Assembly: GCA_963383645.1 (NCBI GenBank)
Contig: OY726559.1
Coordinates: 109,886,235-109,950,234 of the forward strand
Source: Muscardinus avellanarius
Lineage: Eukaryota > Chordata > Mammalia > Rodentia > Gliridae
Length of the DNA: 64,000 nt
Direction of reading: 5' to 3'
Below the pieces are notes generated by a model. The model made no database searches. It saw nothing but the letters and a program-made list of their open reading frames with translations, and had not been told where the DNA came from. Each line of letters starts with the position of its first letter. The first letter of the stretch is position 1. The position numbers and the translations under genes were made by a program. Below are positions 55,474 through 64,000 of the stretch, one piece after another.

Positions 55474-55672
55474 GCAGTGCTGGGGCTGGAACCCAGGGGC
55501 ATTCTACCTCTGAGCTACACCCCCTGCCCTCTTTTTTGTTCTCTATATTGAAACAGGGTCTCACTGAGTTGCAGAGGGCCTCACTTAGTAGCTGAGGCTG
55601 GCCAAGAATCACGATCCTCCTGTCTCAGCCTCCTGAATGCTGGGATTACGAGGCAGGGCACCGCGCCGGGCT
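55474..55672 (-). repeat. SINE inserted in MaLR LTR
   Basis: The complete antisense dimer starts GCAGTGCTGGGGCTGGAACC and ends GGCACCGCGCCGGGCT. GTTCTCTCTCTCC before and GTTCTCTCTCTGT after suggest a target duplication. Confidence 0.9.
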
Positions 55673-55843
55673 TTGTTCTCTCTCTGTCTGCTTCCTGGCC
55701 GCCATGACTGGGCATCTTTCTTTCACTGTGAAGGCTCTGCCTCGGAGCAGGAACCATCCGGCCGAGAGCCAGAAGAACTCTTTCCTCCTGAGTTGTTTTT
55801 CCCAGGTATTTTGTCCCAGTGACAGAAAACTGACCACCACAAG

Positions 55844-56301
55844 CAGAAATGACTTCTTGCCCATCTTTGCAGCACCTTGACCACTGTCTTACTGTTTCCT
55901 ACACGGTTAATTAGCTTCTTCCGAAACCTTTGCCGAAATCTCAGTACGTGGGTCCGCTCAGTCAGTAAGCTTTACCTAGGACTGAATGGATGGATGCAGC
56001 CACCAGCCAACCTACAGACGAGGAATGTCGCTCACTGGTGCAGGCGTGGAGGGGTGACAGGAACGCAAGTGAGAGCCTCAGAACGTGTGTTCTGGGGAGC
56101 ACGACCCACTCACAGCTGCTACACAAAGGCAGCCGTGGGGGGACGCGAGGAACGCCCCGGGCCTGGTTCAGTTTTGCTCAGACTGTCTCCATGCTGTGAG
56201 ATTAGCTGCCCATCAAGCCAGTCACCTCTCCCTCCTCCTTCCCTCCTCTGTGTCACACTCTCTCCCCCTCTCTCCCTTCATTCTTATTAAAACAAACTTG
56301 A
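55844..56301. other. Unique intron
   Basis: No exon or repeat is recognised. Confidence 0.4.
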
Positions 56302-56505
56302 GCTAGGCGTGGTGGCGCATGCTTGTAATCCCCCTGCTTGAGAGGCTGAGACAGGAGGATCGCGCAGGTTCGAAGCCAGCCTCAGCTACTTAGTGAGGCT
56401 CTCAGCAATTTAATGAGACCCAGCTTCCAAACAAAATATAAAATAGGTCTGGGAGTGTAGGCTGGAAGTAGAAAAGCCCCTGGGTTCCACCCCCAGTACC
56501 GCACG
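56302..56505 (+). repeat. B1-dID-like SINE
   Basis: The dimer runs from AGCTAGGCGTGGTGGCGC to GGTTCCACCCCCAGTACC, of the CTGGAAGTAGAAAAGCCCC type like 28462-28669. Confidence 0.92.
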
Positions 56506-56519
56506 CGTGCGTGCGCACG

Positions 56520-56571
<52 letters not shown>
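56500..56571 (+). repeat. Alternating (CG/CA)n dinucleotide tract
   Basis: GCACGCGTGCGTGCGCACGC runs into (CA)n, with strict purine-pyrimidine alternation for about 70 bp. Confidence 0.95.
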
Positions 56572-56572
<1 letters not shown>

Positions 56573-57559
56573 CTCATGGAGAAGGAGTCCAGGCAGCCCC
56601 GGCCTGCTGTCTGTAGTGTGAAGGTTGCTGTGTCTGGGTGGAAGCCATGTCTCTGAACCAGATGCCGAGGGATGCTGAAAGCAAAGAGGGAAGGGCTGCG
56701 CCGTCCAGAGGTGAAGGAGCCTGGCGAGCACGTAGGGAGGTGGAGGAGAGCGGGGCGGCTCAGGAGAGGTATCTGCGGGTTGAGGCCACAGCGGGTAACT
56801 GTCATTTGGGAGAAGGGTTCGTGCTGGAGAGATGTTAAAGCCGTGTTGTGCGTGCGAGGATTTTTGCGTGGTGTTTTTGGGAGGGCGCCTGGCTCCGTTT
56901 CTGCCAGCCTGTCAAGCGCTGAACAAGAGGAAATTAACTTCTCAGGCACTTGGCATATAGAAAGTGCTGCGGTGACGGGCTGTGGTCGATTCAAGGAAAG
57001 CTGGGGAGATGTTCGTGGGCTCCAAGAAAGGACTTGTTAGCAGCCGTGAAATTAAAACATAAATTAACTGCAGAGAGAGGCCCTGGGTGCCTCAAGGGGG
57101 CTTTCACGAGGCAACCATGGATTGGGTTCCGCTGCTGCTTTGCTCTCAGTACCTTGTAGATCACTGCAACCATAACATAGACCTTTCAGTAATTTTGTTC
57201 TTTGAGGAAACCTTTGAAATCAGCTCCAGTGTCTGAGTTCCCAGGCCTGTGTTTAAAGAAGAGAGCTTGCGTGGCCCTGGAGTTCCCCAGCCCCAAAGCC
57301 CATCCAGGGCTCACCACTGTGAGCAGGCCTGTGGGTGGCAGGAGGACCCGTGTGACGTGTCCCAACACCTCAGTGTCCCTGGAGGTGAGGACACTTGGCC
57401 AGAGGCGTTTATCACCCCTCCTTCCTGCCAAATGACAGCCGTCAGGTGTGACCCGAGGGAGGCAGCCCAGCCTGAGAGCAAAGGAGGCGCGGGAGATAGA
57501 AGAGCCTTCTAGGAAAAGCAAAGCAGGTGGAGAAAGGCCCCAAGGAGCCAGCAAGGACC
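56572..57559. other. Unique intron
   Basis: This is 1 kb without repeats. Several open frames occur, none with a recognisable domain. Confidence 0.4.
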
Positions 57560-57750
57560 TGCACGCTTGGCGTCCCAGCATTCTGGAGGCTGAGGCAGTA
57601 GGATCGTGGTTCACAGACAGCCTCCGCTACTTAGTGAGGCCCTCTGCAACTCAGTGAGACCCTGTTTCAAAATAAAGAATGAAAAATAGGGCTGGGGGTG
57701 GAGCTCGGAGGTCGAATGTGCCTGGGTTCCATCCCCAGTAATACAAAAAA
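57560..57750 (+). repeat. B1-dID-like SINE, head lost
   Basis: The copy runs from CTGCACGCTTGGCGTCCCAG to GGGTTCCATCCCCAGTAAT. Confidence 0.88.
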
Positions 57751-58486
57751 CCTTTTTTTTTTTTAAAGAGGGCTTAAAGATAGAATACCCTGTACATGTG
57801 CGCGCTCGCGCTAGAAGGCGGTAACTCTTTTCTGTTCCTTGAAGAGCTCAGCTCCTCTTTTCTCCCCACTTCACCCCCGGCCCCCATGACAGCCTGGGGA
57901 AGGCCAAGTCGTGGAGAGTCCGTGATCTTGCATGGAAATCGTAGACCTGGGCATCTGGCCCCAGCCTTGCATTTGTTGATATATTATGGTTGGTGAACGA
58001 GGTCGTGTGGGCTCTCTGTGGCTGGTGGAAGCCTCTCCACGCTGTAGCTACAGGCCTCTGCCGGGCTGGAGGCCGTTCATGCTTCTGATGCCCACAGAGC
58101 ACCTGCCACCTCCATGGCTGCTGCCAGCATCTCTGGAGGCGCTGTGTCCGCCCTGGCTTGCCGCTGTCCCTGTGAGCCCCATGGCTCCGTGTTGTTGGCA
58201 GGCCAGCTCACACTCACCTCCAGCTCTCAATCCTTGGAGTGTTACATAATGAGTTACAAACCCAGAATTAAAGGCGGTTTACACAGGCATCTCAACGACT
58301 GGACCCATCCCAGGGCAAGGGAAGTGGGGAGCCAGGCAGGCTGAGGAGTGCTCATTGCAGCTGAGGTGCTCCCTCCCTCCATCCCTCCCACGTGCCCTGT
58401 GCTGGCACTGGGGCTGTGAGGTATAAGGGCCAGCGTGTGAACCCAGGGGCTCAGCAGGGCAGAGGGACCAGGAGGGCTTCCCTGTT
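57751..58486. other. Unique intron
   Basis: No exon is recognised. A CCCT-rich run lies at 58370-58390. Confidence 0.4.
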
Positions 58487-58672
58487 TAAAAAAAAAAAAT
58501 AGGGCTGGGGGTGTGACTTGGAGGTAGAATGCCTCTGGGTTCCATCCCCAGTACTGAAAAAAATAAATAAATAAAAGAAAGAAAGAAAAAAATAGGGCTA
58601 GGGGGATAGCTCGGAGGTAGAATGCCCCTGGGTTCAACTCCCAGTCCAAAAAACAAAACAAACAAAAAACCC
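58487..58672 (+). repeat. 5'-truncated SINE made of two right monomers
   Basis: Two ID-like right monomers lie in tandem: GGGCTGGGGGTGTGACTTGG to CATCCCCAGTACTG, then an AAATAAAT linker, then GGGCTAGGGGGATAGCTCGG to AACTCCCAGTCC and an A-rich tail. The left monomer is cut at CCCTGTTTAAAA. The simplest reading is one truncated trimeric element. Confidence 0.75.
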
Positions 58673-59383
58673 AAAGTTGAGCACTAGGGTCTTTTCGTAA
58701 CTCCCCCTTGTCCTTTTCCCTCCACCCATGTCCCTACCCGCCCGCCCTGTTGGAGTGGCAGTGCCCACCACGCGAGGCTGCTCACCTGGTTTTTGCTCAC
58801 GGCCGTGTGTCTGGATGTTCACAGGGGAGCTCTGGGCTCGGTCTGTCCCGCCCCCGCCCTATCCTAACTGCCAGGCACGGTGGCGCTGGGAGCACTGGTT
58901 GAATTGTGGGGCGAGTACATGGGAGCCCCGGCCCAGGCACAGGGATGGGAAGTACCGTCGCCATCCCCAAGGGATCCTGGCTGATGACAAGGAGTGCCTC
59001 AGTTTCCCCAGAAGGGTCAGCGGCGCTGGCTCCCCGGTTCGCTCATTTGGAGATGACTGTAGCGTCTGAAAACGTGTGCACGTTTCCCGGGGTGAGACGT
59101 GGTGCAGAGCCCTGATAAGGAAGGCCAGGCGCTTGGCTGCGAGCAGAGGCTTCTGGGACAGCCGCCGCTTGGTGACCTGGCTGGTGCCTGTGGGGCTCCC
59201 GGGCCAGCTTTCCCAGGTCTGCAAGCCCCTCGGAGGCCCTGGTGCAGCGTGGCCTTCCCCTCCCCTAAGAAGCCTTTCTTGGGTAACCGGGCTTTCCTGA
59301 GAGCTGAGCACTGGGCGTCCGTGGTCAGAGTCGGATGAACTCAAGGCCGCCTTCAGTGTGTCTTTCTGTCGTTCTTGCCGTAG
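58673..59383. other. Unique intron before the PTB core exon
   Basis: No repeat apart from a 20-bp SINE-head-like scrap near 58870. A 161-codon antisense frame (58859-59344) has no known domain. Confidence 0.4.
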
Positions 59384-59492
59384 GATCTTCTACGTCTCCC
59401 ACGATTCCCAAGACTTGAAGATCTTCAGTTACATCGCGCGCGACGGTGCCAGCAACATCTTCAGGTGTAACGTCTTTAAGTCCAAGAAAAAG
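59384..59492 (+). CDS. NOS1AP: NOS1AP coding exon, PTB domain core (probably exon 5)
   Basis: This 109-nt exon starts with the last base of the Arg codon opened by the previous exon. It encodes 36 residues from [20 protein letters not shown] to NVFKSKKK. The acceptor is CCGTAG after a T-rich tract and the donor is GTAAAG. It ends in phase 0. The motif series [18 protein letters not shown] and FRCNVF is the typical central strand region of PTB/PID domains (compare the FAYIxRD and CHVF motifs of Dab, Numb and Shc-like PTBs). All 36 residues match the human protein as I recall it, which fits a structural core. Confidence 0.96.
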
Positions 59493-59754
59493 GTAAAGGA
59501 GCTGTCGTCTCAGGCCTCCCTCCAGGAGGCCTTGGGCTCCAGCATCGACCCACCTCCCTGCTGGAGATTCAGCTTGGCGGTTTCAGTGCCAGACACGAGG
59601 GTTGGCATTGCTCCTGTGTAACAAAATTCTCCTTCAGTCCCAAATGAACTTTATACTCAGCTACAGACAGACAGTGAGAGGGGCTGGCCCTGGACAGCTT
59701 TGGAACAGGAGCCAGCACACAGCCCGGTGTGTCCCTTAGGAAGCCAGTGTGGCC

Positions 59755-59890
59755 GCTGGGCGTGGTGGCGCATGCCATAATCCTGGTACCTGGGAGGCTG
59801 AGACACGAGGATTGCAGTTTGGAGGCCAGCCTCAGCAACCTAGTGACACCCTTACCCTTAGCAAGACCTTGTTTCAAAATAAAAAAATAA
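59755..59890 (+). repeat. SINE left monomer and linker
   Basis: GCTGGGCGTGGTGGCGCATG to TTCAAAATAAAAAAATAA is interrupted by the next copy. Confidence 0.8.
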
Positions 59891-60038
59891 GCCGGAGTGG
59901 TGGCGCACGCTTGTAATCCCAGCGCTGGGGAGGCTGAGACAGGAGGATCGCACAGGTTCAAAGCCAGGCTCAGCTACAAACCTCCTGCCTCAGCCTTCTG
60001 AGTACTGGGATTACAGGCATGTGCCACCACGTGTGGCA
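59891..60038 (+). repeat. SINE left-monomer fragment fused to an antisense fragment
   Basis: A + strand left monomer (59891-59976, GCCGGAGTGGTGGCGCACGC) runs directly into an antisense left-monomer end (59977-60038, CCTCCTGCCTCAGCC to GTGCCACCACG). The junction suggests recombination between inverted copies. Confidence 0.7.
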
Positions 60039-60067
60039 CCTAACTTATGTTTTGGTGTGTAGGTGAG

Positions 60068-60166
60068 AGTGTACTAAGCCCTTATTCCCAAATAGCCGTG
60101 TGAGGTAGCAGCTCTGGTGCTCTTTGTGTTGAAGGCAGGGAGATGGAGCCTTAAGACACGTAACTT
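60068..60166 (-). mobile_element. Possible MIR fragment
   Basis: GTGTGAGGTAGCAGCTCTGG and GGCAGGGAGATGGAGCCTTA weakly follow antisense MIR order. Confidence 0.3.
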
Positions 60167-60168
60167 GA

Positions 60169-60496
60169 GCTGGGTGTGGTGTGCACACCTATAACTGCAG
60201 TACCTGGGAGGTTGAGATATTCAGCAACTTAGCAAGACTCTATTTTTCTTTCTTTTTTCTTTCTTTATTTCTGTGTATGTGTGGGGGGGGAGGTGGTACT
60301 GGGAATGGAACCCAGAGGCATTCTACCTCTGAACTAGGCCCCCAGCCCTATTTTATTCTTTATTTTGAAACAGAGTCTCACTAAGTTGTTGATGCTGGCC
60401 ACAAACTGCAACCCTCCTGCCTCAGCATCCCAAGTCCTGGGTTTACATACATGTAGCTCAGAAGTAGGTGCTCCTGAGTTCAGTCCCCAGTACCAG
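60169..60496 (+). repeat. SINE split by an antisense SINE
   Basis: The outer left monomer is at 60169-60247 and the outer right monomer at 60450-60496. An antisense dimer (60291-60449, GGTACTGGGAATGGAACCC) sits between. Confidence 0.75.
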
Positions 60497-60499
60497 AAA

Positions 60500-60534
<35 letters not shown>

Positions 60535-60538
60535 ATAG
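60497..60538 (+). repeat. (AAAT)n microsatellite
   Basis: About ten AAAT units form a SINE tail. Confidence 0.95.
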
Positions 60539-62308
60539 TTAAGGCTTCGTGATAAGTAGTGGAGTTGGAATGAGCTCAGAAGCTGGCTCTGTGTTGCGGA
60601 AGGTGCTAATAAGGTGAAAACAGAAGCCTCGAATGAATGATGGAGTCGGGATGAGTATTAGAGGTAGAGGGCACTGGGGGAGGAGGCAGAGATCGCCTGC
60701 TTTCCTCCCACCAGCATCTTTCTTTTATTGAGGGTTTCAACCAAAACATCATAAAAACGATTAATCACAGGAGACAGCAAAGCAGTCATGGGATGAGTCA
60801 GGGGAAACATCCAGGTAGTCACGGACGAGTCAGGGAGGGAGAGGGTGAGCAGTTCTGAAAATGTCGGGGCCCCCTGCTTATGGGTCCCCTTTGGTCCCTG
60901 GAAACTTTCCTGAGTGCAAACAAATCTCCACTTGGGCGGGCAGTTTGTGCCCCTTCAAGCCGGACTGAAGGGACCTCAAGCTGGTGACGAGGAAGGCTTC
61001 TGACAGCTCTGGAGACCACACAACTGACCGCCCTGTTCTGCATTGCTCTGCTCAGGAGGAAGCTGTGCCCCGAGGGCAGCCTTCCCGAGAGCATCTCCTA
61101 AGCGGGTTGGTTCTCCTGTGATCTGACTTGACTCCCAAAAGCCCAAACACCTGTGATGTCAGATCCTGGTACAGTCAGTCGTGACTCTGCTTTATAGTTG
61201 GTGAAAGAAAAGGCCTGAGCCTAAGGCAGTGGATTACTCTTGGTCATACCGCAAACCAAAGAGGCTGCTGAAACTAGAACCGGGCTTCCTGCTTCCTGGT
61301 GCCTCTAAAACTTGTTCTGCGAGACAGAAAAGACAGGGTCCTCTACGTGACTGGGTGGGATTTCCAGGACAGTGGTGGATGGGGCCAGCGGCCATTACAC
61401 CAGAGCTGGAGATACAGGCTTCTTGCCTTAGCGGGCTCCTGGTCTGTGAGATTTGAAGAATGAAATCCACAGACCCTAGGATGGTGGGCGCAGGGGTAAG
61501 AATGTTTATTTTAAGCCAAAGGAAGAAAATAGAAAGATAGAAAAGCTCCCCTAGCCCCTGCCCCCTACACAGGCGCGGAGGGCGGGGCTCCTGACAGAGG
61601 ATGACAGCCAAAGTGTCAGGAGATGAGCTTTAACTCTCCTTTGTGGCTCCCCAAGTTGCACCTTTGGATTCTGGGAACCCACTGTCCCTGGTCCAGTTCA
61701 GTCCCTAAGTCGAGTCTCTATCTTGCTGGCTGCCGGGCGCTTCTGCCCCCTGGCTCCTCTCGTCTGGCTCCCCATCCTCCCCCTCTGATGGCTCTGGGGT
61801 TTGTACTCCCGCTTGTCCTCGGTTTGGCCTGCGGCAGGACTGAAGCTTCCGTGTCCGGCCGTTGTTACCCCTGTATGTTACTGGCCTTCCTCGTTTCTGC
61901 TCCTAGTTCCTCCACCCTTACCTGCCAGGTGTACTAGCTCGCACCACGGGGGAACGGTGAGCTCCCTCTAACAACGGGGCCCTCCTTGGCCTCCGCCCCG
62001 GGGGCTGTGATGGCAGCGTCCACGTACAAGGCCTGTTCTGGCATCTCGCTAGCCTCTAGACTGCTCTGCCAGGGTGATGTCGCCCTCCCATCATTTCCAA
62101 ATCCCAGGCGGACGCGGCTGTCTGCCCTGAGTGGGAGGGACGTGTTTGCAGGTGCGTCCCTGCAGGAAGCGTGGGTGCCGAACAGCAGCAACAGAGGCCT
62201 TCCCTCATCTTCATCTCCATGGGCGGCGGTTCCCGTGAAGTCAGTCTGCAGTGGGTTCAAGTGGTGGTAACAGTTATGTGGCAAAGAATAAGTCACTGTC
62301 TGGTGAAT
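60539..62308. other. Mostly unique intron, with possible LTR and MIR remnants
   Basis: TTTTATTGAGGGTTTC near 60722 could be an antisense polyadenylation signal of an LTR. 61192-61300 resembles antisense MIR (TTATAGTTGGTGAAAGAAAA, TCTTGGTCATACCGC). No exon is recognised. This is the longest stretch of the window without SINEs. Confidence 0.35.
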
Positions 62309-62521
62309 TTTTTTGTGTGTGTGGTACTGGGGAATAGAATCCAGGTGCATTCTACCTCCGAGCTACACCCCCGGGCCTATTTTTTATTCCTTATTTTGAA
62401 ACAGGGTCTCACTGAGTTGCAAAGGGTCTCACTAAGGAGCTGAGGCTGTCCCCGAACCATGATCCTCCTGTCTCAGCCTCCCCAATGCTGGGATTATAAG
62501 CGTGCACCACCACGCCTGGCT
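62309..62521 (-). repeat. B1-dID-like SINE with target duplication
   Basis: The complete antisense dimer is flanked by CTGGTGAATTTT before and CTGGTGAATTTT after. Confidence 0.92.
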
Positions 62522-62611
62522 GGTTGCCTGGTGAATTTTGAAAGATGAAGAACAGATAGGTCCTAAATTTAGAGCAAGAGACTGTTTTGTTTTTGGTTTT
62601 GTTTGGTTTTC

Positions 62612-62828
62612 TTTTTTGTGGAACTCGGGATTGAACCCAGAGGCATTCTATCTCTGAACTACACCCCCAGCCCTTTTTATTTTTTATTTATTTTTTGTAT
62701 TTTGAAACAGACTCTCACTAAGTTGCCAAGAACCTTGCTAAATTGCTGAGGCTAGCCTTGGACCGGCAGTCTCCCTGTTCCAGCCTCCTAAGTACTGGTA
62801 TTAAATGTATACACCCGCCATGCCCAGT
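62612..62828 (-). repeat. B1-dID-like SINE, older type
   Basis: The antisense dimer starts GGAACTCGGGATTGAACCC and ends ACACCCGCCATGCCCAG. Confidence 0.85.
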
Positions 62829-62876
62829 TTAAGAGACTGTTTTTGGGTTTTTTGTTTTGTTTTGTTTTGTTCTTTT

Positions 62877-63168
62877 GTTTCAGTACTGAGGATGGAACCC
62901 AAGGGCATTATACCTCCAAGCTACACCCCCAGCCCTATTTTTTAGTCTATTTAATTAATTAATTTACTTATTTATTTTTGTGGGTCTGGGTATGGAACCC
63001 AGGGACATTCGACCTCCGAGCTATACCCCCTTTCCTATTTTTTATTCTTTGAAACAGGGTCTCACTGAGTTGCAGAGGGCCTCACTAAGTAGCTGAGTCT
63101 GCAAACCGCGATCCTTCTGTCTCAGCCTCCCGAATGCTGGGATTACAAGTGTGCGCCACCATGCCAGG
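62877..63168 (-). repeat. SINE with two right monomers
   Basis: A right monomer at 62877-62948 is followed by an AATTA-rich linker and a complete antisense dimer (62974-63168) starting GGGTCTGGGTATGG. No orphan left monomer follows. Confidence 0.65.
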
Positions 63169-63282
63169 ATTCTTTTTGTTTTTTAAACCTCATGTGTTCA
63201 GGTAGGATTGGATTGGGGAACCAAAATATAGACTTCTTAGGTCAGAGACCTAATCTGGTCCAAATCTCTCTATAGCTGATAA

Positions 63283-63352
63283 ATCAGTACCTGGGAAGAT
63301 AAGTTGACTTACCCATAGTCTCCCAGGTGGCTCCTGACAGTGCTGAATTTTA
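63283..63352 (-). mobile_element. Possible MIR fragment
   Basis: GGGAAGATAAGTTGACTTAC, CTCCCAGGTGGC and ATTTTATAACTCTGGC weakly follow antisense MIR order, about 330 bp before an exon. Confidence 0.3.
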
Positions 63353-63684
63353 TAACTCTGGCTTTTTTCTTGATAGTGCTGTTTTCTGGTCTAACAGAGG
63401 AAAGGAAAAGCCCAGCTTCCTGTTTTCTTCCAAGCTTCCACGTACGAGAGAAAACCGAGGACCCCTGACTCTCTGAGACTGCCTTATCCCATCAGCATAA
63501 TATATTTCTCTAGTTCCCTGTTCCTGCAAATCACATCCTTTTGTTCTTCTTCTTGGCTGAGTGGAGTTCTGTTATTTGTGTCCACTGAATTTTCCTCCTG
63601 GGTTCCTGGCCGCAGGCCCCTTGCACGTCCTCCCCCACCCCGGCCCTTCTCATGCCCCTCACGCTCTGTCTTTCCCCCTCCCAG

Positions 63685-63826
63685 AGCCAAGCCATGCGGA
63701 TCGTGCGGACGGTGGGCCAGGCCTTCGAGGTCTGCCACAAGCTGAGCCTGCAGCACACTCAGCAGAACGCCGACGGCCAGGAGGACGGGGAGAGCGAGAG
63801 GGGCAGCGGCGGCTCGGGGGACCCAG
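63685..63826 (+). CDS. NOS1AP: NOS1AP coding exon, PTB C-terminal helix and start of linker (probably exon 6)
   Basis: This 142-nt exon opens in phase 0 after CTCCCAG. It encodes 47 residues, beginning [20 protein letters not shown] and ending [12 protein letters not shown], plus the first base of a Gly codon. The donor is [22 protein letters not shown] is the amphipathic C-terminal helix that closes a PTB fold. The following acidic, Gln- and Ser-rich stretch begins the disordered linker. The run GSGGS differs from the Asn/Ser-rich NSNSS that I recall for the human protein, and all the changes go to GGC codons. The next exon lies outside the window. Confidence 0.95.
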
Positions 63827-64000
63827 GTAGGCTCTGTCCCCAGGCTCCAGCAAGCTACGCAAAGCATGCCTTACTTCTTCTGTCTCACTGCAGATTGTAG
63901 TCCAGGTTTTGTTTAAGGAACATGCATTGCTTTTTATAACCCAAAATTAAAATGTTTAAATGATTAAGTCAGGAGCTATTTAAGCCAGTGAATGGCAGGG
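63827..64000. other. Start of next NOS1AP intron
   Basis: The sequence after the GTAGGC donor has no recognised repeat. Open frames that continue from the exon into this sequence are read-through. Confidence 0.6.

Larger units (their letters stand above)
55113..55843 (+). mobile_element. MaLR-type LTR carrying a TTTC repeat and a SINE
   Basis: GTGATGGGTTGGATCTGGGG opens the element. GGACCTTGTTGGGGGAAGTG, CTGCTTCCTGGCCGCCATG, CTTTCCTCCTGAGTTGTTTT and TTTTGTCCCAGTGACAG follow in the order of MST/MLT1 LTRs. A (TTTC)n tract and an antisense SINE (55474-55672) split it in the middle. Confidence 0.7.

Noticed and set aside
55073..55612. 179-codon antisense frame
   Set aside because: It crosses an LTR, a TTTC microsatellite and a SINE, so it is a chance frame over repeats.

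Overview
The window is mammalian nuclear DNA: four short exons with consensus splice sites lie in about 60 kb of intron filled with retroposons, microsatellites, L1 fragments and LTR remnants. The most abundant repeat is a dimeric SINE, present in roughly 90 full or partial copies on both strands. It has a 7SL/B1-like left monomer, an A-rich linker, and a tRNA/ID-like right monomer with recognisable A and B boxes. I call it the B1-dID-like SINE below. Such SINEs are known from squirrel-related rodents (Sciuridae, dormice, mountain beaver), so a sciuromorph rodent is the best guess. This is inferred from recall of repeat families, not from a search.

The only gene I can support is NOS1AP (CAPON, nitric oxide synthase 1 adaptor protein) on the + strand. 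Its exons are at 37676-37768, 45049/45064-45122, 59384-59492 and 63685-63826. They join in phase without a stop and encode the middle and end of the PTB/PID domain plus the start of the linker after it. Positions 1-37675 are upstream intron with no further exon that I recognise. The gene continues beyond both ends of the window.

Layout. 1-37.6 kb: intron with dense SINEs, an old antisense L1 (30.2-31.9 kb), and a MaLR-type LTR whose interior has become a minisatellite (25.8-26.3 kb). 37.7-45.1 kb: exon, intron with a probable antisense solo LTR (40.9-41.8 kb) and a 330-bp polypyrimidine array (42.3-42.6 kb), then an exon with two in-frame acceptors. 45.1-59.4 kb: intron with MaLR-like LTRs and an antisense L1 carrying younger insertions (47.4-48.6 kb). 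59.4-64 kb: two exons 4.2 kb apart, then the start of the next intron.

I found no new multi-gene system. The points most worth a second look are: a SINE insertion flanked by a 15-bp duplication that carries about 190 bp of extra sequence; a SINE subfamily with a rearranged centre and altered 3' end; SINEs with two right monomers; the tandem acceptor before the WTWDENKM exon, where the optional peptide LLLLQ is encoded by the polypyrimidine tract; the minisatellite inside a MaLR LTR; and an RFX-like/CRE-like motif pair in unique intron.
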